Assembly (NCBI RefSeq): GCF_004337985.1
Contig: NC_043740.1
Location: 2,128,874-2,192,873, forward strand
Source of the DNA: Pyricularia pennisetigena
Taxonomy: Eukaryota > Ascomycota > Sordariomycetes > Magnaporthales > Pyriculariaceae
DNA length: 64,000 nt
Direction of reading: 5' to 3'
Under the pieces are notes generated by a model. It ran no database searches. It saw only the letters and a program-made list of their open reading frames with translations, and was not told where the DNA came from. Below, one piece after another: positions 10,769-22,886 of this stretch (position 1 is the first letter of the stretch; every line of letters begins with the position of its first letter). The position numbers and the translations under genes were made by a program.

Positions 10769-13700
10769 CTTGACGGATAGTCTGTTGTCTGGTTGGTGGT
10801 AATGACGGTAATGGGAAAAACACCGAGATATGTCGATGTTATAAGAGTGGTGGTTGGAGGATTCCCTGTATCCGGTTTACTCTTGCAGATCTCTCGTCCA
10901 AAGGAATGAATTCGCACGTCGAGTTCAAGGCAGAGGGTGAGATGAAGAAAGAAAGTGAAAATCGATTCCACGCAAGAAAATAGACAAAAAAAGGGTTGGC
11001 TGGGCAGACACAGCTGCTCGGCTTGTTGAATGTAGATAGGTACGGTAGTGAACTAAGCTGCGGGAGGCGACTGAGGCGAATTGCAAGGATATGTTCACAA
11101 GTTTGAAGAAAATGAACGGTGTTTGAGATATAATCTCGAAAGAATGTAAATGGGCCTGAAAATGACGCCGTTTGAAGGAAAGATACCACAAGAGAAGACG
11201 AGGGTGAGGAGGGAAGAAGAGCTAGGGAAAGCCGTCGATAGTCGAGGGGAACCTCGCGGCCCTTTTGATGTTTGCCAAATCACATAAGGACCACACCCTC
11301 TCAATGGCTGCATAGTCGAGCCCCGTGGACTGGTGGATATGCTTAGCATGCTCCGGACCAAGAAACGGGCCCTTGTCGACCAGCCCCCGTCTCATCAATC
11401 CGCTGCTGGAATCCTGGGACGTCAATTTATTGTTCCAGGCACAATCCTCGGTCGCTTAACCCTAGTTGCGCTGCTAGGTATTATTATCACTTGGCAATAA
11501 CAAGAGGGTTGCTTGCTTGCTTGGCTGTTTGGGGTACTTTGTTTATCTGTCTCTCTTGTGCTGTAATCACTGACAAGACTGGATGTTTCTACTGCACGAG
11601 GTATGGGGTGTGGGCTAAAGCCTACCGCAGTACCTGGGTTAGGTACTTTACTATAGGTATTCCCATCACATTCGATTGGGCCGGAGCTATGGTTTCCATC
11701 CATCATCTGACAAACGGCGCGCGCCAAAGGAAACCTGCCGAAGCAGCAGAAGCAAGATATGTCGGCAAGATGCAGCGTAACTTCGAAATCACTTTCAGGG
11801 GGCCTAGCCCAGCCCCCACCCCTCCTTCATGGTGGCGATTAAAATCCTTCTTTTTTTTTTTTTTGTGTGTGTGTGTGTGTGTGCGAATGGCTGTTGGTTT
11901 TTGCGTGGGCCTGGTGCATGGATGGACCAATGCTGCTTCTTGCCTGGTGATGCTTACTTAACTCGACTGATATCATTTTTTTCTGTGTAATGAATGGAAA
12001 AGGAGGTATCAGAAACACGTACGTACACATGCGCCCACTTACACGAGCCACACTATCCGATAAAATGATTTGGCGGATCACAGGAAAAAAAAAAAAAAAA
12101 AGGGCCTGCGTTCGAAGCCCCTTTTACCTAGCCCCTTACCACTTTTAAACTTGGTCATAGAGAACATGTCAGGTACCCTAGCGACATGATTGGTTAACTA
12201 AGCTGTTAAGATCGTCTCAGGTTCCGGGCATGCCTGGCAGAATCTGCAGGGCCAACTCAGTGGGCCCGGCGATTGAGGGGTTCAACCGAAGAGCCCCCAG
12301 ACAGGGGGGCTGCGCCGAACCGACCGAACACCCTGTTCATGAGTGCCTGTCTGGTTATGGGACCATCAACCATCACACGCGCTAAAAAGCCACCGCGCCA
12401 GCCCATACATTCGTCGCTCCTATGTAATCTTTGCCCGGGGAAAATTCAAAACACATTTCAATCAAATTAGCGTCTGACGGATTATATTTTCCAATCATGA
12501 TCTTCATTACTCTGCAAACCATGCTGCACGAGAAGAAAATAATATGGTGTGGAGACCTTTTGTGCTCACCCGGAAGCATCTATCTACCTACGACTGACCA
12601 TACCAGTAATACCGCAGTAAAGAAGCTCCTAGACCTAGTCTAAAAGATACAGTGCACGCAAATGCAATCGTGCAGTTGACGCACGTTTGTTCATGCTTAC
12701 AAAGTAGCTCAGGGAGGTATTGGGCAATGCACCACGGAGATCCTACCTTGCTCGGCTCACGCCCCGAGAACCCGTGCTTGTTTGCCCCCACTTCTAGGGC
12801 TCCCTTTATGCCCTACGGGTGTACAGTATGCTTTGGATGAACACAGCCCTGATTTTTGCATTATGTCAACGGTGATCCCCGCCTAGGAGGCAATGAATGC
12901 ATGCGTTGTACGCATCCACCAAGGACGCCACAACCGTTATGAATCCCCGGCTTGCTTGCAGTAATGTACAATTCGCTGTTAGTTGGCCAGGTTGGGCAAA
13001 TCCCAGTGTTTGCCCGGGGCTAAGACGTAATCTACCCGACATAGCAGGCCGCCATCATCTCCCTGACAGTTGACGTCTGACTAGATAAGCGCCTGTCATC
13101 TCATACCTGCTACCTACCTAGTTACGTAGAACCTGACTATACTAGCTTCCCCTCTGAGTCTATTCACTGGGGTCACACTAGCAGAATGTCGCTCTATGGG
13201 GGGGAAAAAAGACATTAACTCCTAGTGATAAGCGCCATCCCAAGCCTGGTTCTTGGGTAAATTGCTCCTCGTAAGAGGCTTCGCTGATATTGCCAAATGC
13301 CGTAATGCGTTCGCCGAATATTTTCCCCCGTTGTGGCTGATGGGAAGATCGCGTATAGCCGCTCAAATGGAAGTTTTGGTTTGGCCCATGCGACGACGCA
13401 TATACATTGTGGCCGTAGTTGTTTTGCCGGGTGTCCGCAGTCATCCGATGATTACGACTCGCCATTTTGTCGTCTGAAGTATATACCCGGGATGTGGCTG
13501 TGCTCCCCTTTGCCCTTTCTACGGGGATTATTAATACTTTACTGTAGTTGGACATGCCCGAAAACCTACTATACTCCCTCTTGGTATGGAGAGCTTCCAG
13601 AAAAAGTAACAGAAGATCGATGGATATCCACTACCTGCTTGGCTGTTGCTGTCTCTGCGGAGATGCCCGTCCTACCATCTCCTCCCGCATACTACATTTC

Positions 13701-15240
13701 TCGACGATTCTCCGGGAATAGAAAAAGAGGCAAATGACGAACAAACCATGTAAAAAATAAAAAATAAAAAAACCCCCCGCAAGAAAAATAACCAAAAAGA
13801 CCAGCGGCTCCATTCCCACCACCACTGCGCTTAGCTCTCTCCCCTGGGGTCCCGATCGCCGGTGCGATATAAGTGCATTGAATATTATCGTGTTAAGGTG
13901 GCTATGTTGATAATCCTCTTACACACCTTGAACAAATCTCCATCTGTTGTTTAGCAAGAGATATACCACTGGCAATTCTTCGGAAATGATGTGTGTTTGA
14001 GATGAATTGTGACATGCTGCGTGCTCCTTGCTCAAGGTCCAGTGTGAGCCGTTTCTCCACTCTTCCACACGAACCGCAATTGTTCATCACAAGGCCGTTT
14101 CACAACAGGCATTGCCCCCACTCCGGATGCCTTCTCCTGCCTAGACGAAGTCCAGATCCTTCCAAGCCCTTGGACTGATGGGTAATATTCGAGCCTTCAC
14201 CCCTGAAAATGTTCGCTTCCTCGGCACGAACAACAAACAACCATTTTCCTTGCAATCTTCCTGGCTCCCATGTACAGTTCTAGGAACCCAAGTGTTTTTT
14301 GCTTTGTACGATCCTCCCGCAACACGGAGAATTGTACGTCTTTTGAACCACATTTTTGGGCTCATCAAGACACATTGATCTGCATTCACCATTGTACCTT
14401 AAAAATGGCGACAGTATGATGGAACCCACCCAAAGTTGGCCTATCCAATGCTATCACTAGGAATCTGCGCATTGGAACACTTCACATTTATAAAAAAAAA
14501 AAAAAAAAAAAAATATGTGGCAGGTAAGTAGGTAGGCAGGTCGGTGATTAAGCAGGTAGTAGACGGTCAAGTACACAGATAGATAGGTGAATTCCTAAGT
14601 CCCTAATGCCTTGTTTATCCTATGCCTCGGATTCGGGAGTAAATAATGCATTATCCGGTTTCTATAATATCGGCTTTTGAAAAAGGAAAAAAAGGCAATT
14701 CCAGAACAGTCTATTACCCAGTTGAATTGGGTCTCATTCATTGTTATAGTGTGAACTATGTAATTACCACGGTCAGCCTGTACTGACGTCAGTGGTCCTT
14801 CCCTGCTTCTCTGCCCCAATACTCCGTCATTATATCTGATGGTATGTTGCAAGAAGATGAAAAAGGATTTCCTACAAAAACAAAACAGGAAAAAAAAAGG
14901 AAATAGAATAGGGGTATGAGTGATTCGGGAAGTCCGGTTGATGGACAAAATTTCCCTTTAGGTCTCCGGAACCCTTTTGGTATTCCTTGCCAAATGTTGA
15001 ATGCTCCTCACGCCGTTCCCATGAACCCAACCACCAATTTTTAACCCACCCGAACACCTGTATTTCGGAGACTTATCGCTTGCACTTTTGATATCATATC
15101 CCAGAATAAAGAAAAAAAAACGCCGATGTTGAAATCGAACACCAACTCCCGTAAATCATGCCACGGAAATGCGTGGGCTCAAAAACGCCGAAAAACCAAA
15201 GGAGTAAAACATTAGAGAAAGTAAATAGCCGACTTGCAGC
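10769..15240. other. Gene-poor 4.5-kb region
   Basis: The longest stretch without a convincing gene. It contains a (GT)n microsatellite after a T run (about 11850-11882), A tracts at 12085-12101 and 14492-14513, and GTAGGTAGGCAGG-like simple repeats near 14520-14580. Several ORFs of 60-130 codons are present; the two best (11222-11461 minus, 13178-13555 minus) have no firm homology. The left part is the promoter of the mucin-like gene and the right part the 3' flank of the methionine synthase gene. No transposon was recognised. Confidence 0.5.
11865..11882. repeat. (GT)n microsatellite after a T run
   Basis: Dinucleotide GT repeat directly following a poly-T tract that starts near 11850. Confidence 0.9.
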
Positions 15241-17680
15241 TTATTTGGCGTACTTGGCACGGAAGTACTTGGCGGCGTTGACCATGTTGGTCAGAGCCTC
15301 CTTGGTCTCCTTCCACTGGCGAGTCTTCAGACCGCAGTCAGGGTCGATCCAGAGCTGCTCAGGCTTGAGGTACTGAAGCATCTCCTCGATACGATCCCTG
15401 ATCTCCTGCTCGCTGGGAACACGAGGGGAGTGGATGTCGTAGACACCAGGGCCGATGTGGCGGGGGTAGGCCGAGTCGACGAATACCTTCAGCAGCTTGG
15501 CATCCGACTTGCTGTTCTCAATGGACAGAACGTCGGCATCAAGGGCAGCAATAGCGTGGAAGAAGTCCTGGAACTCGGAGTAGCAGAAGTGCGAGTGGAT
15601 CTGAGTCGAGTCCTCGACACCACAGGTGGAAAGCTTGAAAGCCTTGACAGCCCACTGGAGGTAAGCATCGCGCTCCTTGCCAGAGCGGAGGGGCAGACCC
15701 TCACGCAGAGCAGGCTCATCGACCTGGATGACGTCGACGCCAGCCTTCTCAAGATCGACAACCTCGTCGCGGAGGGCAAGAGCGAGCTGCTCAGCCTGGA
15801 CGGACTGGTGCACATCGTCACGAGGGAAAGACCACCTCAGACACGTGACGGGGCCGGTCAACATACCCTTCATGGGCTTCTTGGAAATGCTGACGGCGTA
15901 CTTGGATTCCTTGACGGTCATCGGAGCGGGGCGAGAGATGTCACCGACAATGATGGGAGGACGCACGCAGCGGGAACCGTAGCTCTGAACCCAGGCATGC
16001 GTGGTGAAGGCGTAACCGTCCAGGCGCTCACCAAAGAACTGCACCATGTCGTTACGCTCCGGCTCACCGTGTACGAAGACATCCAGGCCGAGCTCTTCCT
16101 GGATCTTGACGTTGTTTGCAATCTCCTCCTCGATGAACTTAGCGTATTGCTCAGCGTCAATCTCCTTCTTGGTGAGCTTGGCACGCTGGGCACGGATAGT
16201 CTGGGTCTGGGGGAAGGACCCGATGGTAGTAGTGGGGAAGAGAGGAAGGTTAAGCTTGGCCTGCTGCTGCGAGATACGGGTAGGGAACTCCGACTTGCGG
16301 TTGTAGTCAGACTCGACAATCTTTGACTGCCTGTCCTTGACCTTGGGGTCGTTTGTCCTGCTCGAGGTCGCACGAGCGTTCATCGACTTGGCGTTGGCCT
16401 CGAGCTGCTCGCGGACAGAAGCAGGACCCTCAGTGACGGCTTTGGCGATAATGGCAACCTCGACAGCCTTCTCCGAGGCAAATGAGAACCAATCAGCAAT
16501 TTCAGGGTCAAGCTTCTTCTCGCTGGCTAGTGTGTGCGGAGTGTGGAGGAGAGAGCTGGAAGTGGCAACAATGACACGCTCCTTGCCGAGCTTCTGGATC
16601 GCACTCTCAACAGTCTCGATGGCCTTCTTGAAGTTTGTCTTCCAGATGTTACGGCCATCGACGATACCGGCAGAAAGAATGGTCTTGGGCCCAAGGGCAC
16701 CAATGACAGTCTCCAACTGCTCCGGGTTCCTGACGAGGTCGACGTGGACGGCGTAGACGTCCTTGGGAAGCAGGTCCAGGTTGTGGACAATGTCGCCGAA
16801 GTATGTGGCGAAAACGATCTGGGGGATCTTGTCGCCCAGGCTGGCGAACTTCTCATAGGTGGGCTTGAAAGCAGCCTTGACCTTGGCAGGAAGGTCAAAG
16901 ACGAGCACAGGCTCGTCAATCTGGACAGTCTCAGCACCAGCAGCCTTGAGCTTGGTGAGAAGCTCCTCGTAAACGGGGACAAGCTTGTCAAGGAGGTCGA
17001 TGGGGTCAACAGACTGACCACGGTCAGCCTTGGCGAGGTGGAGGAAAGAAACGGGACCAACGAGGACCGGGCGGGTGTTGATGCCAGCTTCCTTGGCCTC
17101 GTTGAACTCGTTCACAGCCTTGGGGCTGGCCGTAAGCTTGAAGGTCTGGTTGTCCTGCAGAGTAGGCTTGACGTAGTGGTAGTTCGAGTCAAACCACTTG
17201 ACCATCTCCAAGCTGGGAACATCAACGCCATCCTTCTGGTGACCACGGCCCATGGCGAAGTACTCGTCGACGGGGTTCAGCTTGGAGCTTGAGTACCTCT
17301 CGGGAACAGCCTAGTGGATTATCAATGTGTCAGCTAGTCATCTCTAACATATCAAAGGTCTTATAGGACGGTACTCACTCCGAAGTCCTGGATGTGTGAG
17401 AGGACCTGGTCGTACAAAGCAAAGTCATTGCTGGGAATGATGTCGACACCGGCATCCTTCTGGATCTGCCAGTGGGCAAGCCTGAGCCTCTTGGCCTCGG
17501 CAAGGAGATCGTCCTGCGAGATCTTGCCGCCCCAATCTACCAGGCAACTTGTGTTAGCAGCGACCATCCAGCGCCATACCGTGGGTTGCAAAGATGACAT
17601 GACATACAAGCTTCAGTGGCCTTCTTCAGGTCACGGTTCACACCCATGCGGGGGAAACCGAGAATCGCTGATTGAACCAT
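15241..17680 (-). CDS. MET6: Cobalamin-independent methionine synthase (MetE/Met6)
   Basis: 5-methyltetrahydropteroyltriglutamate-homocysteine methyltransferase, the last step of methionine synthesis in the cytosol. Three exons, 17680-17608, 17536-17379 and 17310-15241, give 766 residues, the usual length. The N-terminus is MVQSAILGFPRMG. The C-terminal catalytic domain shows the zinc ligands of the MetE family: His and Cys in HSHFCYSEF and the last Cys in IDPDCGLKTR. The conserved FPTTTIGSFPQT and VHGEPERNDMVQFFGE motifs are present. The first exon splits a Tyr codon (EA-Y-WGGK), which confirms the junction. Strong, uniform codon bias suggests high expression. A probable intron in the 5' leader is listed separately. 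Confidence 0.97.
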
Positions 17681-19211
17681 TTTGCTCAACAGGAAATTTT
17701 CGCCGGCGATTTTAGGAGATCAATGTGATTATTCTTGTGAGTTTGACGGCTTCGGTGACTAGAAAGAGATGGAACAGCTCAAGTTAGACTAGCAATTTGA
17801 CATTGGCAGCCCGGAGAATGTGAAAACTCAAATTACTCACTATTTTCTCCTAAAGCCTCACCTTGTGCCAGCTTGAATGCAGAGAGAAGACGAGTATGAG
17901 AGAAAGAAAGGAAAGAAGTGCTGGCGAAGTGGAATGGGACGGAGGGGAGAACAGACTTCATAAGAAGGAGGGGAAAGAAAGAAACAGTAAAAAAATTGTG
18001 GGGTCCAGACCCTGGTTTCGACTGAAATCTCAAGCGTATGAGGTATCTTTCCTACCTATCTCCTTTGGGAAAGGTACTAGCAGCTTCATGGACACCTCAG
18101 CTGACTTGATGGCCTGCTCCGACTCCGAATTGCCTGGGAAGCAGCAAGAGTACAATTCTGCTCCGATGAGCGCTGTTGAAAGGTGGGATGAAGCGTCAGG
18201 GCGACTCGTGGAGGGGCACAAAGGTGGGGCGCGTAGAGCTCTAGTTCGAAGCCTCGACCTCTTAGAAACCGCGGGGCAAGATTAGAGAGGGGCTCAGCAA
18301 GGTTTAAAGTTTTGCAGAGAAATTTCAATCCCAATCCCGTCATTTTCTGCCAATCGCTTGTTGCTGATGCTACCGAAAGGGAATCTCGACGTGGATCCAT
18401 CTTGTTCAATAGCTATCGACCACACTGTACAATGTCACACCGCTACCTTGCCTCGACGTCGCAAACGGGCTGACACGTCGCATTGCAGCTCACTAAACGA
18501 GAGTACCGAGTGCACTCCGTACCGTACCGTACGTAAATCAGGGCTTTACATTGCGTGCCCACCTATGTTTTGCTGCAGTAACAACATAGTAACAAGGTCC
18601 TAGCAAAAACCCAACCGTCGGATGAGCCCGGCACGCCCACTACTTATCGTAGGATCTGCAATACGTGACTGGGGCTCTATTCCAAATTGGTTATGGTCTG
18701 GTCTAGTCCAACATAGATATCATCATCCTTTGTGGTTCGGACTTTCCGTTGATCGGAGGCCGGGTCGGGCGCCCATAGTGACCGGCATGGACCCCCGACA
18801 ATTCGGAGCTTCTTTTGGTTAAAATTTCACATCTTGCGCACTTGTCCTGCTTTGCGTGGGCTGTAAACTCAAAGTTTTGCATTATACTACAGTATAGGTT
18901 CATTTGTCTTCTATCCGGAACAAACGCACAAACACCCTGACGTCATGCTAAACCCAAACGCACATCTATTATTTTTGTTGACAGTTCGGACAAGTGTTGG
19001 CCTGGCCTGGACCTCGTGAGAATCAACACGCCCGTCTAAGCTTGTCTGATTTTCCGACAAGCTGCAGGTGTTTGCTTCAAAGTACAGACTGTAAAATCGT
19101 TAAACTCGTTGCTCATTATTCATAAAAAAAAAAAAAAAAAATTACTGTCTTCGTCCCAAGTATCAAATAACAGTCTTTCACTGCTATTGCACGACCTAGT
19201 GCAGGTTCTGC
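17681..19211. other. Intergenic, promoter of methionine synthase gene
   Basis: Spacer between two minus-strand genes, methionine synthase (downstream) and the CENP-Q-like gene (upstream). Apart from the probable leader intron no feature was recognised. There is an A tract near 19123-19140 by the 3' end of the CENP-Q-like gene. Confidence 0.5.
17759..17840 (-). other. Probable 5'-UTR intron of the methionine synthase gene
   Basis: On the minus strand a GTGAGT donor (17840-17835), a TCTAAC branch-like word near 17786 and a TTTCTAG acceptor ending at 17759 delimit 82 bases lying 78 bases upstream of the start codon. It is read from signals only. Confidence 0.55.
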
Positions 19212-20927
19212 TTATCCAAGCAGTACCTCCTCGCACTTAGTAGGATCCAAATGTTTCAATAATGCTTCGTGAAGCGCGGCCTTTGTTGTTTCCATCGCTG
19301 GAAGAATTCTACCGACCTGCCGCAGATTTCCTTGGATACTTTCCATATGACTCCCTATCTGCTGCGATATCTTGACCAATTCCACATCTTCGAGATTCTG
19401 TGCAAGTAACAGACATACGTTAGCAATCGGGGAATGTACACAGGCCGAATAACACAAAAGCCAAGAGCATACCAAGCATACCTGGTAGATATTGTCATCC
19501 TGTCTCTTGGGCATGACGAGCTCCAAATCCTTCCATCCCTCGCGTTTACCATCGTGGCCATCGTTCGACAAGGTTGAGATAGTTTCAGGAGCCAAGATGT
19601 GTGTTGTTCGCATTGATTTCTTCCATGAGCGCGCCTCGTCCCGCGCATTGCTCTCCAGCGTCCGCAAGCTCTTATAGTCATCCTCGAGAGCCTTTTCCTG
19701 TTTCTTCAGTTCGGCCTTGAGAAGCGCTACCGAATGCAGGGTGGGATTGAGTTGGTCCTCGAGAGCCTGGGCTGCATCTACAGCGCGCTCGTAATCAAGC
19801 TCCTCAGCGTGCCCTGATTTGGATGCTTGCCCTGTCGTAACGGTGCTCGTCCGGTTAGTGCCGATTGTTGGTGGTGGGAATGGGAAGCCTCTGCCGAGCT
19901 TCCTCTGCACTCGATTCGCCACAGCTGTCATGATAGATGCAGCGTGCTCCTGGCGCCGCCGGCCATGGCGCAGGTGATACAAAACCGGGCGTTGCGCGTT
20001 GAGGAGGATATCATGCACGGCGGTAACGGACTTAATATCGAGTGGAGACCACTTTGACGATATTTTAGACCTCGGGACCGTGACCATTCTTTCAGTGATG
20101 TACTGATATTCTCCTTCAAAAAGAGGTCCCTTATGCCGTGTATCAGGGTCTTCGTCTGTCTCCGTAGTGGGGTCCTCGTCCCGACCACCGCCGGTTGAGT
20201 TTCGTGGCCGAGGCTTCGAAGATCCCCTCGGTCCGGGCTGTGACTTTCGGGGCTCAGCAATCGAAGTATCTGCAAGGTCTGCGGATGGCTTTGCTGCCTC
20301 GGCCGACCGCCGAGCTAGTTTTGAGACGGGCCGCGGCTGTACTTGATGATTTTCTGACAGCGAGGGGCGGCCACGTTTCTTGGCAGGCTTTGAGTCATCT
20401 GAACGACTTTGCTGGTTCTGAGCCTCATCAACAGCGACTCGGACCAAGGAAGGTCGACCCCGTTTCCGTTTAGGTTGGGAACCCCCCATAGCTGGCGATT
20501 GGACAGCTGCTGTCACCGAGGATATTCTGGGCGGCCGGCGCCTGTTTTTAGTTGGAACAGGCGGTCCAGCATCTACTTCTGCAGTCGAATCCGGTGGCCT
20601 GCCTCGTCTCTTCGTTTGTAGTTCTGTGCGATCGCCACCAGCGTGCACCCCGCTATTGTCCGCCGCCTCAGTGTCGTTTTGATCCAGACGCCGGCGCTTG
20701 CTACTTCTTTGCGAGGCCATAGCTTTGGTTCGCGTTGCTTGGTTTCCGCCGGCAGATCGAGATTCTTTGGCTATTCGTCGCTTCTGAGGTGCTGGCGCGT
20801 CTGCTTCGGGTTGCGACGCGCCTTGGGCTTCGCGCCTGCGCTTTTGCCCACGAGACTCTGGAGCCTGTGACGCTTTAGGTTAGTAGAATAAAGGGTGATG
20901 TCAAACAATATTCCATTGACTGACCAT
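19212..20927 (-). CDS. CENP-Q-like inner kinetochore subunit (Okp1/Fta7 family) with AT-hooks
   Basis: Probable CENP-Q homologue of the constitutive centromere-associated network. Proposed exons: 20927-20925 (ATG only), 20864-19482 and 19397-19212, 523 residues. The N-terminal 150 residues are basic and disordered with AT-hook cores (RRGRPP, KRGRPS twice), suiting DNA contact. The folded part begins near KWSPLDIKSVTAVHDILL, includes FPFPPPT, then a long coiled coil (ALEDQLNPTLHSVALLKAEL through EARSWKK), as in fungal CENP-Q. The second intron (84 bases, TGCTAACG branch) is a multiple of three without stop and would otherwise be translated as a cysteine-rich hydrophobic insert. The first intron has a perfect TACTAAC branch. 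Without it the start would be the internal ATG at 20720, losing 49 residues. Confidence 0.75.
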
Positions 20928-21582
20928 TATGAGTAGTGCACAAGTGATATTGGCTAAAAAGCGCAAAAGTGAATCATGTCGTCTCAAGCTGCCATTCCCC
21001 ATCTAAGAATTAATCAGATTCGTGATATCACCAACGCGTTTAGTATACCTAGCAGGGGACTTTCCCACCCCAGTGATGTGGATACCTTTGCGGAAGCTAT
21101 GACCATAGCACAGCAAAGGTCAGGCTCCTGATTCGGTAACCCCTTGCTGCATGTTCCCACCGCGCTTAACCAAATTTGCTCTTACCCGGCGGCCTGGACA
21201 GACTTGCACGCAACATGAACAAGGGTTCGTAAGAGTGTCCTATTTCCCAAGACCAGAGGTCTAGACATCAATAAAACTCCGAAAGGATCTTTCCAACTCC
21301 CCTAAAGAAATTGCTTGTGCGATCACGACAGCTGGTTTTGAGACCGTTTGAAAAATTTCCCTGGTCGCTCCCTTTTTCTTTTAATACACTTTACGCATCA
21401 GACGCAGCTCCTTGGTGACATAAACTAAAGTAGAGCTTCCTATCCGTTAGTGTCTTGGCGGCCGACCCCTCGCAGTCCCTTAAACATCATTGCCGACGCG
21501 CCACTAGGCAAACGGCTCGATCATCCCAAGTCACTACGCATCATTTTCAACCGTTCAACCTAGAACAAATCGAAAAGAAACA
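20928..21582. promoter_or_regulatory. Divergent promoter region, CENP-Q-like / ER protein gene
   Basis: 655 bases separate the two start codons. An ACGCGT word (MluI cell-cycle-box core) lies at 21034-21039, about 107 bases upstream of the CENP-Q-like start. Whether it is functional is unknown. Confidence 0.45.
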
Positions 21583-22597
21583 ATGCGTTTGTCCACTCCC
21601 CTCCTGCTGGCCCTGCCAGTACTCACCGTCTCCGCTGAGGGCGTCTACGAGCAATACTACGCCAAGTTCCAAAACTTCCTGGGTCAATTTGGCGCAACGC
21701 CCCCTAGCGCAACGCCCGAGGCCGACAAGGCAAAGAGTACCGATGGCAACACCGCAGTCGGTAGTCAAGCCCCAGTCAAGCCCATCGAGGTCTTCACGTT
21801 GGATAATTGGAAGGATCTGCTCTATGGCCCCGTGAAGCCGACTGCTACGGAACCTGAGGAGTGGTGGGTGATGGTCACTGGTGGCAACAAGACATGTTGG
21901 GGTACGTATGGATGGAAGACCTGATAGTGTCGGTGAGATGTGTTATAAAAGATTGAAAGCGCTGTTAGCTGACGTCTCATTTCCATCTAGGCCGCTGTGC
22001 CATCCCTGAGGCCGCCTGGAACGCATCGGCACCTAAGATCGCTGCCCTTCCAAACTCCCCGCACCTGGGCTACCTGAACTGTGAGGCAAACCCAGTCCTT
22101 TGCAACGTCTGGTCAGCCGGCGCACCTTCCATTTGGTCATTGAAGATGAAGCCGGCTCCCAGCGAGGTTGAGGTATACATCAAGCCTCTGTCGCGCAACG
22201 AGACTACGCCCCAAACCATTATGGACATCTACGAAGAGGGCTTTGTCAAGGGCAACAAGGACAAGTGGGTGTTCAACGACAGCGTTTTTCATCCATTCAA
22301 CGGCTTCTTTGCCAAGAACAACCTTAGCGTTCCCGTTGCCTACATTCTTTGGTTCTTCAGCGTCGTCCCCAACTGGGCCGTGATGCTTTGTGTGTCTTTT
22401 ATGAGCCGCAGCATGATGTAAGTAACTTATCTCACACCGATGGTTTGTTCCTTTATCCTCGTACAAAGATGAGGACTTTTTGGTTGAGCTTTTGATACTA
22501 ACCGTAACCGGATCATAGGAACCGCCGCATGGGAGTTAACCAAGCTGGCGCTGGGCAGGCTGCTCGTCGCGGCGCACCCCCTGGCGATGCTAGGTGA
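21583..22597 (+). CDS. Secretory-pathway membrane protein with thioredoxin-like domain
   Basis: Three exons, 21583-21901, 21991-22417 and 22519-22597, give about 274 residues. A signal peptide (LLALPVLTVSAEGVYEQYY) is followed by a region resembling a divergent thioredoxin fold: FTLDNWKDLLYG, then WWVMVTGG and CWGRC, then LGYLNCEANPVLCNVW. The cysteine pair is spaced CxxxC rather than the CxxC of active disulphide isomerases, and the splice junction falls inside it. A C-terminal membrane helix (YILWFFSVVPNWAVMLCVSF) precedes a short basic tail. It resembles conserved fungal proteins of unknown function; ER location and redox or chaperone activity are inference. Confidence 0.75.
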
Positions 22598-22886
22598 AGA
22601 ACTTGCAAAGTTTGAGGGGGCGGTGAAATTCAAGGTTCAGTAAGCATAGCTCACGTCTCTTATTCGATAAGCTAGCGGTTACTTTTTTTTTCGGATACAA
22701 ACGTGGGTGGTGGTGGATGGTGGTGGATGGTATGGTATGATTCTCCTTTGTCAAGGATGCGTCTGGTTTATAACTTGATTTGATGGCGCACTGCTCTATT
22801 TTAGTATCGATTTATAATAGCCCATAGGCATATGTTGGTTGCTTAAGAATTTATTTTGTATTTGAGACTTTGCTCGCCTCGGTACC

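Noticed and set aside
12100..12130. GTTCGAAGCC word suggesting a tRNA T-arm
   Set aside because: No acceptor, D or anticodon stem can be formed around it.
13178..13555. 125-codon minus-strand ORF in the gene-poor region
   Set aside because: No domain, signal peptide or convincing promoter; kept only as a possibility worth an RNA check.
15430..16326. 298-codon plus-strand ORF
   Set aside because: It is antisense to the firmly identified methionine synthase exon; GC-biased codons there leave the opposite strand open.
16534..17292. 252-codon plus-strand ORF
   Set aside because: Also a shadow of the methionine synthase gene, without recognisable domains.
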